In this document: positions 1 through 12,200 of the stretch, piece by piece | Layout of the letters: every line of letters begins with the position of its first letter | Numbering within the stretch: the stretch's first letter is position 1 | Origin: Hyposmocoma kahamanoa | Lineage: Eukaryota > Arthropoda > Insecta > Lepidoptera > Cosmopterigidae | Reading direction: 5' to 3' | NCBI RefSeq assembly: GCF_003589595.1 | Contig: NW_020653993.1 | Coordinates: forward strand, 8,285,360 to 8,349,359 | DNA: 64,000 nucleotides | Notes under the pieces: generated by a model | The model's database searches: none | The model's input: the letters and a program-made list of their open reading frames with translations, nothing else | What the model was told of the DNA's origin: nothing | Program-made: the position numbers and the translations under genes

Positions 1-1500
1 CTCCCTTATAAGTTTGGTTTTTTGGTTAGAATTTGTATGGAATTGACAGATGTCAAATGGCAATAGAAACTCTCTCTCTCTCGCTCTATAGTGTTTAGAA
101 TGTCCCTTTTTATTTTTCAATATAAAATCTTATCAATACAAAAATTTGTCGCAGATTAGGTTCGTGTTTTTATTTAATTCTCATTACCAGCATCACTTTT
201 CCATTATCCAGATCTCATTCGTCATTAGCATGCCATGATAAAATTAAAAAAGGACCAATCTCGGCAAAATTTTGCGTGTAATTTAGTATAAATAAAATTT
301 ATATGGTTTTTTATCGTTAAGGTTATAGGCATAAAAGAAAGAAAAATAAAAATATTCTCACCATTTCTGGGAATTTGCAAGAAATGAGAGAAGTGCCCGA
401 CTACGTGTTAGATAAAGATGTATGGAAAGACGACACGGCTCCAGAATCCACACAAATTTGATTGAAAGTGTATTCCATAGCATTTAGGTTTATTTGAAAA
501 GAGAAGAGCAATCCCTAGACTTTCTTGCTCATTCTTCTTATGGAAGTCAGCGTAGTAAACGAACAGTAGCTTAAATGTGACATTTTCAAGGTAAATTTAT
601 TTTACCTATGGAATAAATGATCTTTGACTTTGACTTTGACTTCAAAAAAGGACGAGATTCTTAATTCGACTGTAGTTTTCTTTTTTGAAGTGATTTTTTT
701 TGTGAATTGCTTTTGATGACGCTTTTTTTTGGAAATAGGGTACCTCAGATGTGGTCCCATTTAAATTTGGAGAAAATATTTCACCTCTAAGGGTGACAAA
801 CTAGGGGATGAATGACTTTTGAGGTCAGTTTTTTAGTACTCTGTACTGCTTTTGTGAAAACAAGCTATCATTATGGTCTTGCAACATGGTTTAGCTGGAC
901 ACCGTCACGACTAGTCGTTGCCTATAAAGCGGACGTTATATCTCATCACTGGTTGTCTATCGATGTAAACAAAGTGACTATTTGCACAATGATCAGTACA
1001 ACGTTACATCGACTGGATTTCAAAAACCCTCTAACACAGACATGATATCTCACAGACCGAACGGAGGAGTGGGGGTAATACTCAATTAAGAAATCTAGGA
1101 TTCTAATCCCTGCAGGGGCATGTACCTTTTTTAACTGACTCTAAAAAAGGAGGATTTTTTGAGTGTATGTTATTTAAAAAAAAGTTTAAAATTAAAAAAA
1201 AAAAAATTTTAAATACAAAAAATTAAATTTTGTTAGAAAGGGGGTGCTTCAGTAGTGGTCCTTTCCTCACGTATATATATAAGCTCACGTCCTAGTCCCA
1301 CAGGAGGAGAAAGCAGAGACCACGGAACGCCACTTTATTCTGACACAACTTTCGAGCCTGACATACATCAACTTTTTTTTTTTTTTTGTAACGGAGAGAC
1401 AGATTCTATTTGGCCTATTTGACAGTTGTGACTCCCTTATAAGTTTGATTTTTTTGGTTAGAATTTATATTGAAATGACATACATCAACCTACCCTTTTC
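1..1500. repeat. Repeat-rich flank without a gene
   Basis: No exon or supported coding region is visible. Bases 1-60 and about 1432-1490 share a repeat beginning CTCCCTTATAAGTTTG and continuing through GGTTAGAATTT. About 640-845 and 1130-1275 are pieces of another interspersed repeat (TTTTGAGGTCAGTTTTTTAGTACT; AAAAAAGGAGGATTTTTTGA) that recurs near 36.1-36.5 and 55.3-55.7 kb. Short ORFs here look like chance. Confidence 0.5.
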
Positions 1501-1519
1501 ATACAGCCTTTTTGACAAC

Positions 1520-2150
1520 ATCACTGATCTGGTAAGTCTTTCTGGGACATCCTCTTAAAACCTTTCATTCCACATTCGCATCATAAATCTGTTTGGCAAT
1601 TCTTCTTACATCCATCCGGTCTACATGCCTAAACCACCTCAACATTCCTTTCTCTATTCTAGCCACTACAACCTCTTTCAAGCCACATCTTTCACGTATT
1701 ATTGTATTCTTCACTCAACTTTATTCCACAATTTTCCTCAAAGATCTCATCTCTACTGCATTAATTCTCTTTCATGCTTCTGCCATACGCAATCCTCACT
1801 ATCAAACGTCAGTGTAAGAACCAGCAAAGCACTGTGTATGGACATGTATGCTTTTTGGGATAAGATGTTGCTCCCCATGATACCATTTATGGCTCCATTT
1901 ACTGCGTTTCCCTTTCGTACCTATCTTTCAATGTCCTTATCAAACTTTCCATCTCTTGTAAACACACTACCCAGATACACACGCTCAATCACTTGATCAA
2001 CATTCTTATCCTGTATTTTAATCTTACATCACCATCACTTTCGTCTTCTCTGCATTAATCTTCATACCTCTCTTTCCAAAAGACATTCATAATATTCAGC
2101 ATTTTCTGCAACTCTCCCTCCAACGGTGCAAGGATCAATTGGTCATCTTG
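1520..2150 (-). pseudogene. LINE reverse transcriptase remnant (endonuclease-RT type)
   Basis: Read on the minus strand, this stretch gives broken pieces typical of the part after the catalytic YADD box in RTE-like non-LTR retrotransposons. I see DDQLILAP...EELQ-like residues, then GMKINAEKTKVMVM in another frame, then FTRDGKFDKDIER and GAINGIMGSN. Frameshifts and stops separate them, so it is inactive. The plus-strand ORFs of 74 and 123 codons over the same bases are shadows. The assignment rests on the KINAEKTKVM motif; the exact clade is inferred. Confidence 0.6.
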
Positions 2151-2225
2151 ATCCTATTCAAATTTGAATAAAATATTCAAGTTAATAGACTTCAATAAAA
2201 CTTGACAAATAAATATAATTCGACA

Positions 2226-2380
2226 AACGTCGTGGGTCTAGTGGTAAGCGACACGTCTAACCATTACAGTTCATAGAACCTCATAGAACCATAGTAATGC
2301 TCGCATTACGGCTAGATGTAGCAATAGGTAAAGTGACTGTACTTCCCTAGACGAACTCTTTCACAAGGAGCACTAACTAC
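2226..2380 (-). mobile_element. S1 SINE-like repeat, partial copy
   Basis: S1 fragment in antisense orientation. The tail end (CGTGGGTCTAGTGGTAAGCGACACG) is followed by the head portion (AATAGGTAAAGTGACTGTACTTCCC...TCTTTCACAAGGAGC), with the middle diverged or deleted. Confidence 0.6.
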
Positions 2381-3189
2381 TGCTCAAAATGTCAAAATGT
2401 TTAACGACACTTGTTCAGCAGTTCAAAGACAATCAGACAATGTTGACATTCCCCGTAGTTCCACCATCGCCATTGCAAATTCTAAATTTATCTCTCATTA
2501 TCGACGTTCTCTCTCTGTCTGCTGAAAACTTGTCGTTTTACAGACATGGCCTTATTACACCAAGATTGCTGTATTATCAACATTTCAAATATAACTGAAT
2601 ATTTCCAACCAACCAACTGTCGAAGTAACCCCTGAGGGTATCTAGTAATTTTCCTAAAGACGTAAAACTCAAACAATCTAAAATAAGGGTTCGGAATACA
2701 CCCTTATTTCTTTGAAAATGAAAGACACCTATCGCGTTTGACAATATAACACATTAAGCGGCCTAAACGCCTTTACCAGCTTCACTTTTGAGAAACAATT
2801 TTCGCTCGAAATTACCGCTTCTTATCATTTTCCTGGCAAATATAAATAAATATCAGCGGGCGTTTTTTAGATATTTCTTAACATTTATGCATTCATTTTT
2901 CGCTATCTATACTCTCAGCTGCTCTCTTCAGCCATACTCTCCTAGTAGCTACGAGACCATAATATTCCAGGATCCTATTTGAGCGATAGCAAACTCTGTG
3001 TGTTTATGCAATCCTGGTACTAGAGCTAGCGCTAAAAGCTGTTGGTAATTAATCCTTTATGTCCACGCACTACGTTATCTTCATGTTGCCTTCAGGTTGT
3101 ACTGTGACAATTGCAATCTTGTACAAAAACATAGTTGTTCTTTTTTATGTCTAGTTTATTATAATAATACTTTGATTAATTATAATCAT

Positions 3190-3790
3190 TTAGCAGCAGT
3201 AGAAGCTCCTTGTGACAAGGTTCACCCAGGGAAGTACAGTCACCTTACCTATTTCTGCCGACAAGCAGTAATATTAGCTGCATTCCTATATACCTATATA
3301 TATACCTATATTCCTATATTCCTATATTCCTATATACTGCATTCCGGTTTTAAAGAGCTGGTGAAGTTACAAGCACATGAAACTTGTCAACTTTATCGTC
3401 GCCTTACTTCCTTATAAAGAGTGAATTATTCAGAAGATGGCAAAACTTTCTATTTCTTTTAAATTTCTTATCAAGGGTGTTAATTTGGATGCATTACTTT
3501 AAGAATAAAAAAAGCCAATGTGTGACTATGAAGAAAATGTGAGGTGAAATTAGCCAGGAAAATTTGTATATACAAACTATTTTTTGCATTTCACTAACTT
3601 TGTGCTTCGAGATACGAGTTTGAACGGCTACGTTATGTCACAGGGTAACAGATGCAGGTGGCAGTGCCCCTCAGATGTTTGCGATTTAAACCTCTGAGTG
3701 GCACTGCAATTATTATGGACATGGCGTGTAGCTTACCACCAGGCACACGACTTGTTCGTACCGTCACTTCATATTATAAAAATAAAATAA
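3190..3790 (+). mobile_element. S1 SINE-like repeat split by an inserted M2 element
   Basis: The head of S1 (AGCAGTAGAAGCTCCTTGTGACAAGG, then CACCTTACCTATTTCTGCCG) runs to about 3396. Its second half (CACAGGGTAACAGATGCAGG... to the A-rich tail after TTCATATTATAAAAATAAA) resumes at 3633. The two halves join into one ordinary S1 copy once the M2 element is removed. A TATACCTA/TATTCC microsatellite at about 3284-3340 lies inside the first half. Confidence 0.75.
3397..3632 (+). mobile_element. M2 inverted-repeat element inserted in S1
   Basis: About 236 bases between two copies of TTAT (3393-3396 and 3633-3636), interrupting an S1 repeat. The ends are CGTCGCC and GGCTACG, an imperfect inverted pair. 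The interior (TTAAATTTCTTATCAAGGGTGTTAA; TTTGTATATACAAAC) recurs at about 13.7, 34.2 and 63.4-64.0 kb. It is a small non-coding element. A 4-base duplication is inferred from two copies; the superfamily is unknown. Confidence 0.7.
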
Positions 3791-3799
3791 AAATGTTAA

Positions 3800-5140
3800 A
3801 AGCATAATTTGCATATGAATCCAACATAGTCCATACATGCCAGTGGTCTAGAGTGCTTGATCAGACGTCATCTCTGTGAATTGCTGTTTGCCTGGTACCT
3901 TGGTGAGAAAGCATTATACAGAATATAAATAACCTTAGCACATGACATCGATTTCAAAGTTATATATGCACACCTACCTATAGTCTGGCCGTTTTTTTTA
4001 TTTTCTCGTGTTTATTTCCGTTTGCAAGGTAGTCATTTATCAGATTTTACTGTCGTACAAAATAAAAATATTTAAATAGACGCTCTAAATAGAAAAATGG
4101 AAGGTAACAAAAGAAAGCGCTCGCGTGTATTCCAATCCGATGCAAAACGCGCGATCGTCTGGGAGGAAGCTTTTACAAAATACATATCTAAAACGTGTCA
4201 CAACATGTGACACGTGTTTGTGTACAACAACAAAAATTTAAAGTCACACTAAAGTTGTTGTCTATGACGTTAGGAATATAGTCCTGGGTGGTTGCTAGTA
4301 ATTTACAAATAACCCTTAACCCAGTTGCTAATACATACATAAAAATCGTTTACTCAAACGTGTTGTGCAAATGTTTGCATTGCTTTCAAAAAGCGAATAC
4401 TAAAAGTTTGTCATTTATGGACCGCGTGACTTCTTCCCGGCCAAGGCCTGCAAAGTATGTATGAAAATTACAGTCCACTTCTTTAAATTTTTGAATATAC
4501 TAAATGTACTATGTAAACAGGCAAAAGGAAAACTCACACAGCCAACTGCCAGGTGTAAACTGAACGTAACACTATAACGAGTTTATGTACTCGATGACTA
4601 AAGTGCTTGGGTATTCTTTGGTAATTTTGGTCTTTTTTCCAAGTTCGGCGCGAAATAAGAACAAATACTATGTCAAATATTCTCTTAAATCAAGAACTCT
4701 GATTAAAGTAGGACTTGGCCTAAAGGTCTTGTAACCAGGCTAAACAAAACATTAAAAAATGTCACATTACTTTTAATTTTAATTAATTTTTTTTAAGTTA
4801 TTCCATTATGCATCTTCTTCTCTTAAGTCTTGTATTATTTTCTCACGTTATTTGAGAAAATAACTATGTAAGCCTCGGCGGGAACGGGGATTGTTTGACT
4901 CGTAAAACTACAACTCATACTCGTCCAACAATCCCTTACTTCCTGGCCTCTGCAATATTGTACTATAATCAGCCCCTGTATCGAAAGGGATAATAATTTA
5001 TAAGTACCATAGCAATAGAATTACTCTAAGGCACTACCCAGAACTCCCTGATTATATAGAACTAATTTAGAAAAGTTTGTTTCCCAAATCAGGAATCACT
5101 ACACCGAATCGACCCCGAGTGCTAACCGCTGTGCTACCGA
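3800..5140. other. Non-coding stretch, nothing recognised
   Basis: I see no credible ORF, RNA gene or splice-bounded exon here. Reading frames are short and broken. Confidence 0.4.
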
Positions 5141-5147
5141 GATCGTC

Positions 5148-5191
5148 AAAATATACGTAATCGACATTTGATTGTCGATTACGTATATTTT
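5148..5191. repeat. Perfect 19-base-pair hairpin
   Basis: Bases 5148-5166 and 5173-5191 are perfect reverse complements around a 6-base loop (TTTGAT). The arm contains TACGTAATCGACA. Related unpaired ACGTAATC(G/C)ACATTTTTAG sequence occurs at about 33745 and 51805. Confidence 0.8.
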
Positions 5192-5275
5192 CGATTTGTC
5201 AATTTTGAAAGTTGGATCAATATTGATGTAACACTACTATCGTGGCTATTGTCGTAATAATAAACCACATTAAGG

Positions 5276-5416
5276 GTCGTATTCTAGAACTCTACTCAAT
5301 GCTCAAGTCAGGATTTGAGAATGGTTTAAAGCACTCGAAATCATACTCAAGTATTTCCAGCTTAAAATCATAGTCAGATCCTGACTTGAGCATTGAGTAG
5401 AGTTCTAGAATACGAC
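5276..5416. mobile_element. Fold-back element with 38-base perfect inverted ends
   Basis: The arms at 5276-5313 and 5379-5416 are perfect reverse complements (GTCGTATTCTAGAACTCTAC...). They enclose a 65-base centre without coding capacity. This is the form of a young fold-back MITE. I see no convincing target-site duplication. Confidence 0.75.
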
Positions 5417-5454
5417 TCTAAGTAAACTCTGATACTACAAAACATTTTTGCATT

Positions 5455-5668
5455 TTTTTTAAATTATATTAAGTGACGGGATGAATAAGTCGTGCGCCTG
5501 GTGGTAAGCGATACGCCTGTCCATAGCAGTTCCAGTGCGATCCACGAGCTTTAAATCGCAAAATTATTGACAAGTCCCATGTGCCTGTAATTTCACCCTT
5601 CAACGCAGTAATACTTACATTACTGTTTGGCTCTGACTCTTTCACAAGGAACTATACTGCTACTAATA
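5455..5668 (-). mobile_element. S1 SINE-like repeat, minus copy of a head-to-head pair
   Basis: Antisense S1 copy. The A-rich tail complement and AAGTGACGGGATGAATAAG are at its low end and the head (CACAAGGAACTATACTGCTAC) at its high end. The middle is partly deleted. It lies about 15 bases from the head of the opposite copy at 5683. Confidence 0.75.
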
Positions 5669-5682
5669 TAATTTGATATTTG

Positions 5683-5987
5683 TATAGCAGTAGAGCTTCT
5701 TGTGAGAGTTCGTCCGGGGATGTGCTACCTTACCTATTTCTGACGACAAGCAATAACGTGAGCATTACTGCGTTCCGGTTTAGAAGCGTAAGGGTGCTGG
5801 TGCAATTACAGACACATGGGACTTGTCAACTTATGTCTCGGGTCGATGGGCGCAATGGCAGTGCCCCTTAGATATTTGCGATTTAAAGCTCTGAGTGACA
5901 CTGCAACTGTTATGGACAGGCGTGTCACTTACCACCAGGCGCACGACTTGTTTGTCCCGTCACTAGTTACCATAAAAAAAGAATTAA
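5683..5987 (+). mobile_element. S1 SINE-like repeat, nearly full length
   Basis: This copy shows the S1 layout well. It has the head AGCAGTAGAGCTTCTTGTGA, the central CCTTACCTATTTCTGACG, the GCATTACTGCGTTCCGGTTT block, then CAGTGCCCCTTAGATATTTG. The 3' part is CTTACCACCAGGCGCACGAC with an A-rich end. The CTTACCA(T/C)CAGGCG...GTTCGTCCC end resembles 3' tails of lepidopteran non-LTR elements (recollection of the family; not searched here). Confidence 0.75.
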
Positions 5988-6049
5988 ACGGTAACTTGAG
6001 GAGAGAAAAGTAAACAAAAATAATTACTTTCATGTTTTGTAATTAGGAT

Positions 6050-6220
6050 TTAAGTTTCATCATAATTGGGCAGTTGCCCGGTCCTGCTCGCATCGTAATC
6101 TGACGGAGCTGCTCCATCGGTGTCGTCGATAGAGGGTGCAATCGGGAACTCCTCGTCAAACAGCTTGTCACTTTTTCGTGTTTTGCCATTTATTGACATA
6201 TAACAATTGAAGGATGTACA
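6050..6220 (-). CDS. Terminal exon: eighth Cys unit plus acidic tail
   Basis: The acceptor ...TTTCATTCTAG precedes TGT at 6220. Fifty-six codons follow, then TAA. The first nine residues, CTSFNCYMS, keep the C-x4-C-x3 spacing of the 27-base exons but lack their Gly. The rest is hydrophilic and acidic (DEEFPIAPSIDDTDG, then LPNYDET at the C-terminus). An exon that starts in phase 0 with this unit and is then open to a stop ties it to the upstream series. I see no AATAAA between the stop and the S1 repeat at 5987, so the polyadenylation site is unplaced. Confidence 0.8.
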   Translation of the reverse strand, partial: CTSFNCYMSINGKTRKSDKLFDEEFPIAPSIDDTDGAAPSDYDASRTGQLPNYDET

Positions 6221-9200
6221 CTAGAATGAAATAAAAATTGAAAGCGATTGTAACAAAAATCCACTAAATAAAAATACATCGATCGCACCCTTATTGGCGT
6301 CAAGTCATTTATGTATTTTTTAATTATTTTTCTTCAAAGTCAAAATCAAATAACCTTTATTTCATAAGTAAACAAATTACACTTGATATCGTCATTATGA
6401 TTAAGCTCTACTGCTCATTCGAAGCGCAGATTCCCCTGAGAAGTATGAGCAAGATACTATAGGGGTTGCCCTACGTAAATATACATTTAAGTACATTTAT
6501 CACTACAATATTTAATTTAAATATCTTAGATCGAGACTTCTTATCATATTTATGGCATTTACTATAATTTGGCAATAGGCGTTTGGTACTCGACATTGTT
6601 ATCCAAGGTGCGCGAGACCTACAGGAAAGGAATGGTTTATCGTGCAGGAAGGCTCATTACAATAACGTATCATTATTAATACAAAGATAGAAAGAACACT
6701 AAGAAATTCCTTCGGTCCGGCTGGATTCAAACGAACGTCATTTAGCAAACTATGACTTATAAATAATAATACAAATAAATTACCGTAGATTTACAATTAG
6801 TTCCACGACACTGAAAAAAATTCGTATTTATTACTAAGGTTTAGAAGTATCTAAGTAAGCGCTAGTTACCACTTTCTTTCAGGTGGACAGTCTGTCTGTT
6901 CACTAGCGTGAAGACATTATTATAACAAGTAACTAGTTTTTGTTTATATAAATTATGCAACATACGAGCGCTTCATCTGTATATATTTGCAGAAAAAATT
7001 ACGCAAGAAATAAAATAGATGACATTTCGTCCCCTCCTACATAAAGTATCGTATGTCGAAATTGCCAAGTTTACAGGGGAGCGTTTTAAAGTTATAACAC
7101 GTGACTTTAGCATTTCTCAGTTTTATCCGGCAAAGTTCGTTACTCACATAGAGTATTATAAAATCCTATATATCACTTAGATGATCTATTAGATGATCAC
7201 TCGTTCTGTGAATTCAGAACTTAAAACACTCCCCTGTAAAGAGAGGGGTCGATTTATGTTCAATTTAAATAAAATTTTGTAATATTTGGTACCAGCCAAA
7301 TGGTATATTTTGTCAGTTTACCAAAAATTCCTTTTTAAATATTGTCACTTTATTATTGAAGATCCGGGTACCTTAAATGAATGAATGAATGATGTTTTAT
7401 TTATTTCTCAATCACAAAACAGGCTTAAGAGTGAGTAACTTAAGGTTAATACAAGACTAAAAATTGGTCAGACTGTTTTGTGAGAGACTGGTGCCCGAGA
7501 TAGGTATAGAAAAACCTGAATTCCGGGTCACCAGGCTTCCACTCTACAGTTGAGCAATTTGGTTGTGGCAAAGAGGTTGTGACAAAGGATAAAATATATA
7601 AAAGTTAGTGGAATATTCCTCATTTAGAATAATAAAAGTACTAGTGAACTAAACTAAGTATTTAAAAATATTTGTTTTATAATATTTTATTATATAATAT
7701 TTATTTTATTAACATAGGTATTGTCTTGCCGGTCATAGTACACAAGATCTTAAGTCTACTCTGGCTTTCCCTATTACGTCAATTCGAAACACGATGCACT
7801 ATTATAGCACATAGAACATAAAAACCTTCTGTAAGAAACAACGCTTAGACGTCATCCGTTGCATTTTTTTTGTTGTAAAGTGTAAAAACAGTATTTACTA
7901 AGGGCCCAGTTACACGACACGAAAGTTTTCGAATGGCCGCCCAGTTACCACGCTTTCACATACATTATTGGCGAATCTGAATTCTATTTACTAGGCAACA
8001 ACATTTAAATTCCTCTAAAAATACAACCGCGCAGTCGCCGCGCGATAAAGTATTTATAAATAAGGTATAGTCAATTTTACTTGCATTTTAACCGATGAGT
8101 TAAATAATACGTTAGAATAAACACAAGTAGGTTAACGATACAGCCGTGAACTACCTTAAAAATGGAATAGCTCCAAAGCTTTTTTTAAAAATTGTACTAC
8201 TTGTATGTAAAGAAATTATATTTCGCCTTTATGATTTCAAAACAGGTACAGTACCTGGCTGTAAATTATGACTAAAGCGACCATACGTCCCGCTTTGAGG
8301 AGGACAGTCCCGCTTTTAAGCTTCGTGTCCCGCTGTCCCCAAAATACTTTAACAGTTTTGATAAAACAGAACATACGTGACAATAAATTTAAAAAATGAC
8401 GCGATAGCTAATATTATACAAAGCCAGACTACACGAGATTACTTCTTTTTTATTTTTTTATCGTTAAATATAATATTAGGAAACCCAGACTTTTTATTTT
8501 TCTTTTTTCACAATTTTGCCATTTGCGCGTCCAAAAATTTTGCATTTAATATTTTTTCATAAATTTAACATTACCATGTCACCATAATTTGGAGTCAAAG
8601 GTTACCACCACCTTTGACCCCAATTATGTCAGATCACTGGTCGAAATTCAAAATTTAAGCTTGGTCACGTTTTGTAGGCTCTGCGTAACTATGTTCTGAA
8701 ATTGTGTTTTATAATTTTTTTAATACACTTTACATAATGCGTAACAATTTACATAATGCGCTTCCAAAACGAGAAGCTTTGTAGAGCCTTTATCAATCGT
8801 CGCTCTACAAATCCGAAGGTAGCCGATTATGGCCGACAGGTTTTACTGAAGCTCGATAATGGCATATTTACGGCCAGTCTGTTAATTATAAATCATCTCA
8901 GTTGTGTGTCCATAGAGGTTGTGTGTCCATGCCAGGATTTTAAACGTTTGGTATCACGGAAGAAAAAAAAGAATGGAAATGGCATCAAGCACCATTTGTA
9001 TCAAAACCGGTGTCGCCACACGCACACATTTGAAAACGTAATCTTACGTTAGTACTAAGATAACATAATTTTGATTGGTTATAAATTATCAAACGAAAAT
9101 AGACAATAATAAAAAACTTTTGGTAAAAAAAACCGAAAATTACTTGGATCTAATAAGGTTTTATTATTACTAATCACATAAAAGCTAAGAATCTTATGAA

Positions 9201-12200
9201 CACAAACTTCTTGGAACAAAAGCAAAAAGTTGACAATCTACAGATAGGGATGTATCATTTAATTGATATCGACATTCTGTTTCATAACTAGTGGAATATT
9301 GAACTAGGCATTCCTTTACACTTGCTATAATTAGGAGTCATCGAGTATATAACCAAAAATAGAGACAAAATGTCGTTTAATTTGTTTGAAAACTATTCTG
9401 CCATATCATTACTGTGACAACTGCGCTCCGATTGGCTAGCCCGAGTTCGAAACAATTGACGGGTATCGTCAATGGGTGTCGTCAACTGTTTCACTTCAAA
9501 TCGACCAGTTAACTTGAGCTTTGCTATAATGGACGAAAATTGCAAAATTACATATTTAATATTTAATTACCGATGAAACGTGATTCCGTTTGCTTTGTAA
9601 TTAGATGTTTTGCTGTTTTTCCCACACCACCGAATAGAACAGCACGGCATTGTTAGAGATATTATCTTTATTACAATAAATACAGAATATTATTTGGAAT
9701 ATACGGACACGTACACACAGGTCAGTAGTTGGCCTGTCTATATTTCAGTGCAAACGAGAGTTGATATTTATAAGAGCTGTATCGCTAATGTGTTACCAGG
9801 AATATATGACCGGAATTTATACGTAGCTACATGCACAGTATTAATGATTTATTATACTATCATCGTACTTTCATTAACCTACTAGATTTCAAGTTAATCC
9901 GATCACTGGAAAGGTTGAAATATTAAAAACAGTCTACATAAAAATCTTTATTCTACCTGAAATATGATATATTTGGTCAACAATTACCTCTTTCTGAACT
10001 GACTGAACATGACTACACCTATAGCGTCGACGAGCTTGTCAAGAAAGTGAAGATACTTATTTCCGAAGGCGAAGAAGTGAATCGTTTGTTTCCTGAAAAC
10101 TTGACGAAAAATAACTGACAATGCTTCAGAAATGTTTTCACATTTAGATGTAGTCTATAATTTGTAAATGCGACTCGTGAGTTTCAAGTCATATATTACC
10201 TGATTAACCAAATGATTTATTTCTTAATGAATTTTTCGGTTGTTATCCATTTGTACATAATTTAATGTGATGTCATGAAATGCCTATAGCAAATGGTGCT
10301 ACATTTAGTAGGTACCCAGCTTTTAATGCCTGTTGCTTCAGCCCATTTCTCCTTTTAAAAGAATCTGGCGGGAAACTAAAAAAATCAATACAAAAACTGC
10401 AAATGTAAATCATGCCTTTGATAAAACTAAGAACTCAAGCGGACGAAGGTGACGTATAATTAGCAAGTAGGGAGATAGGAATCATGAAGATAAGGGAAAG
10501 AAAATCTCCAATCTCATAAAGTCTTCACTTGATACTCCATGAACTTACCAGTATTGTAAAATTATCGCACTGTACCTCTTCTATCTACATTTCCTTTTTC
10601 CATTAATACATCGTTTTTACTTAAAATTAAAATTAAAAAAAAACCATTGCGAGTGTTGGGACCAAACATATAAGTAATCAAAATTGTTAGCTTTTAAATA
10701 CCTGTAAACAATTTATGTTTACACATTGGTACCGCTATAATAAAAAAAAGTTGAACTAAACCAAAACCGAGTTTCTAAATACAGAGTTTCTACATATTGA
10801 TAATTTGATTACAACACGCGGACCCAGTACCAAGAGTAATACGACACTAGTGCAAGCAATTCATTGAGCGTCATTCGATTTGTTCTTTTGACGGCGGCGA
10901 TGGGTAGCAACCAATGTATATTGTTATTACCGAATTGCAAGAAAATAGTTTTGTTTCGAAATTATAGTATTGTATTGTTAAAAATATTAGAAAATACAGA
11001 CTTTTAGTACTTACCGATGGAAGGAAATCACTCCTGGAGTATTTTTTAAACTTTGGCTTCTTACGCGACATAATATAAGCCATTATATTACGTATTTCCA
11101 TTATTTCCCAAAATAATCATGTATCACATTTGAACGACGACTGACGCGCTGTTGATATTCATATGCCCGTCTAGTGATAAGCTAGGTAACGCGGACCCCG
11201 CCCACTAACCAGTCTATTACCAGTATTTATGTGGTCTGTGTTTGGTATTCTGCTAAAAATTAAGAGTACTGACTTATCAGTGACTAGCCATAGTGCTCTT
11301 ACTTTTTATTCTTTCAATGACATTTTACAAATAAGCTTAGAATAATAACGCATAGAAACCTAGCCCGCACACGCTAAGTGAGGCAAATTGAAGCGCTCCC
11401 AAAGTGCCTACACGAGCGGGCGGGCCTTCAGTGCTCAAGGTCAACTTGCACCGCGAACAGCTCAAGAATTTTAGCTAAAAATGACGAAATGTGCGGTAAA
11501 TGAGTGTAAAAATACGTCAGACAAACATAAAATAGATACTAACATCACATTCCACAAGGAAGTAACGCGTTTCAACTTGTATTTTTATATAAATATTCAC
11601 TAAAACCGAAAATTAACCTACTACTAAAACTAGCCTACAAGAATTTGATTTTTGCCTCACTTGTGACAGTTCGTTTGATATGAAACTATCATTCTATGCG
11701 TTATTATTCTAAGCAAATAAGATGTTTTTTTTATAATATCAAGAGACGGAACGAGCAAATCGTGCGCCTGATGGTAAGCTACACGTCTGTCCGTACCAGT
11801 TGCAGTGCCATTCAGAGCTTAAGCAAAGACCTGACCGTTAAGTGAAGACGTAGCCTTTGTGGCACAGCACCGACAGGATCGAACTTATAGCTCCGTTGAG
11901 CAACACCAACGACGTTGCTGTACCTGTCGCGACTACATTACTCCACGAAGTCTGAGGAGATAGTGGAGTACATCAGGTTAAAAGCCAAATACACCCTGAG
12001 GGTAGAGCGGTTGGAGTCCCGCCACAACGTAAATTTTAATTCGTTTGTGCTGAGAGTGCCGACCGAACATCTGTCGGCCTTCATGAAGGAAGACTTTTGG
12101 CCGAAGGGTGTCATATATCGGCGATTCCGTGGCCGGTTACCTGACACCAGATTGCGCCATACACGTCGCCGGCAAGTGCAATACGTGTACATTAGTTGTT

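Noticed and set aside
7770..7795. AG|TGCATCGTGTTTCGAATTGAC|GTAATA, an open 21-base segment
   Set aside because: Length and pattern differ from the series, and the acceptor has a poor pyrimidine tract.
10990..11101. Minus ORF SRKKPKFKKYSRSDFLPS with perfect GTAAGT donor
   Set aside because: No acceptor upstream, and it does not fit between the flanking exons; no known motif.
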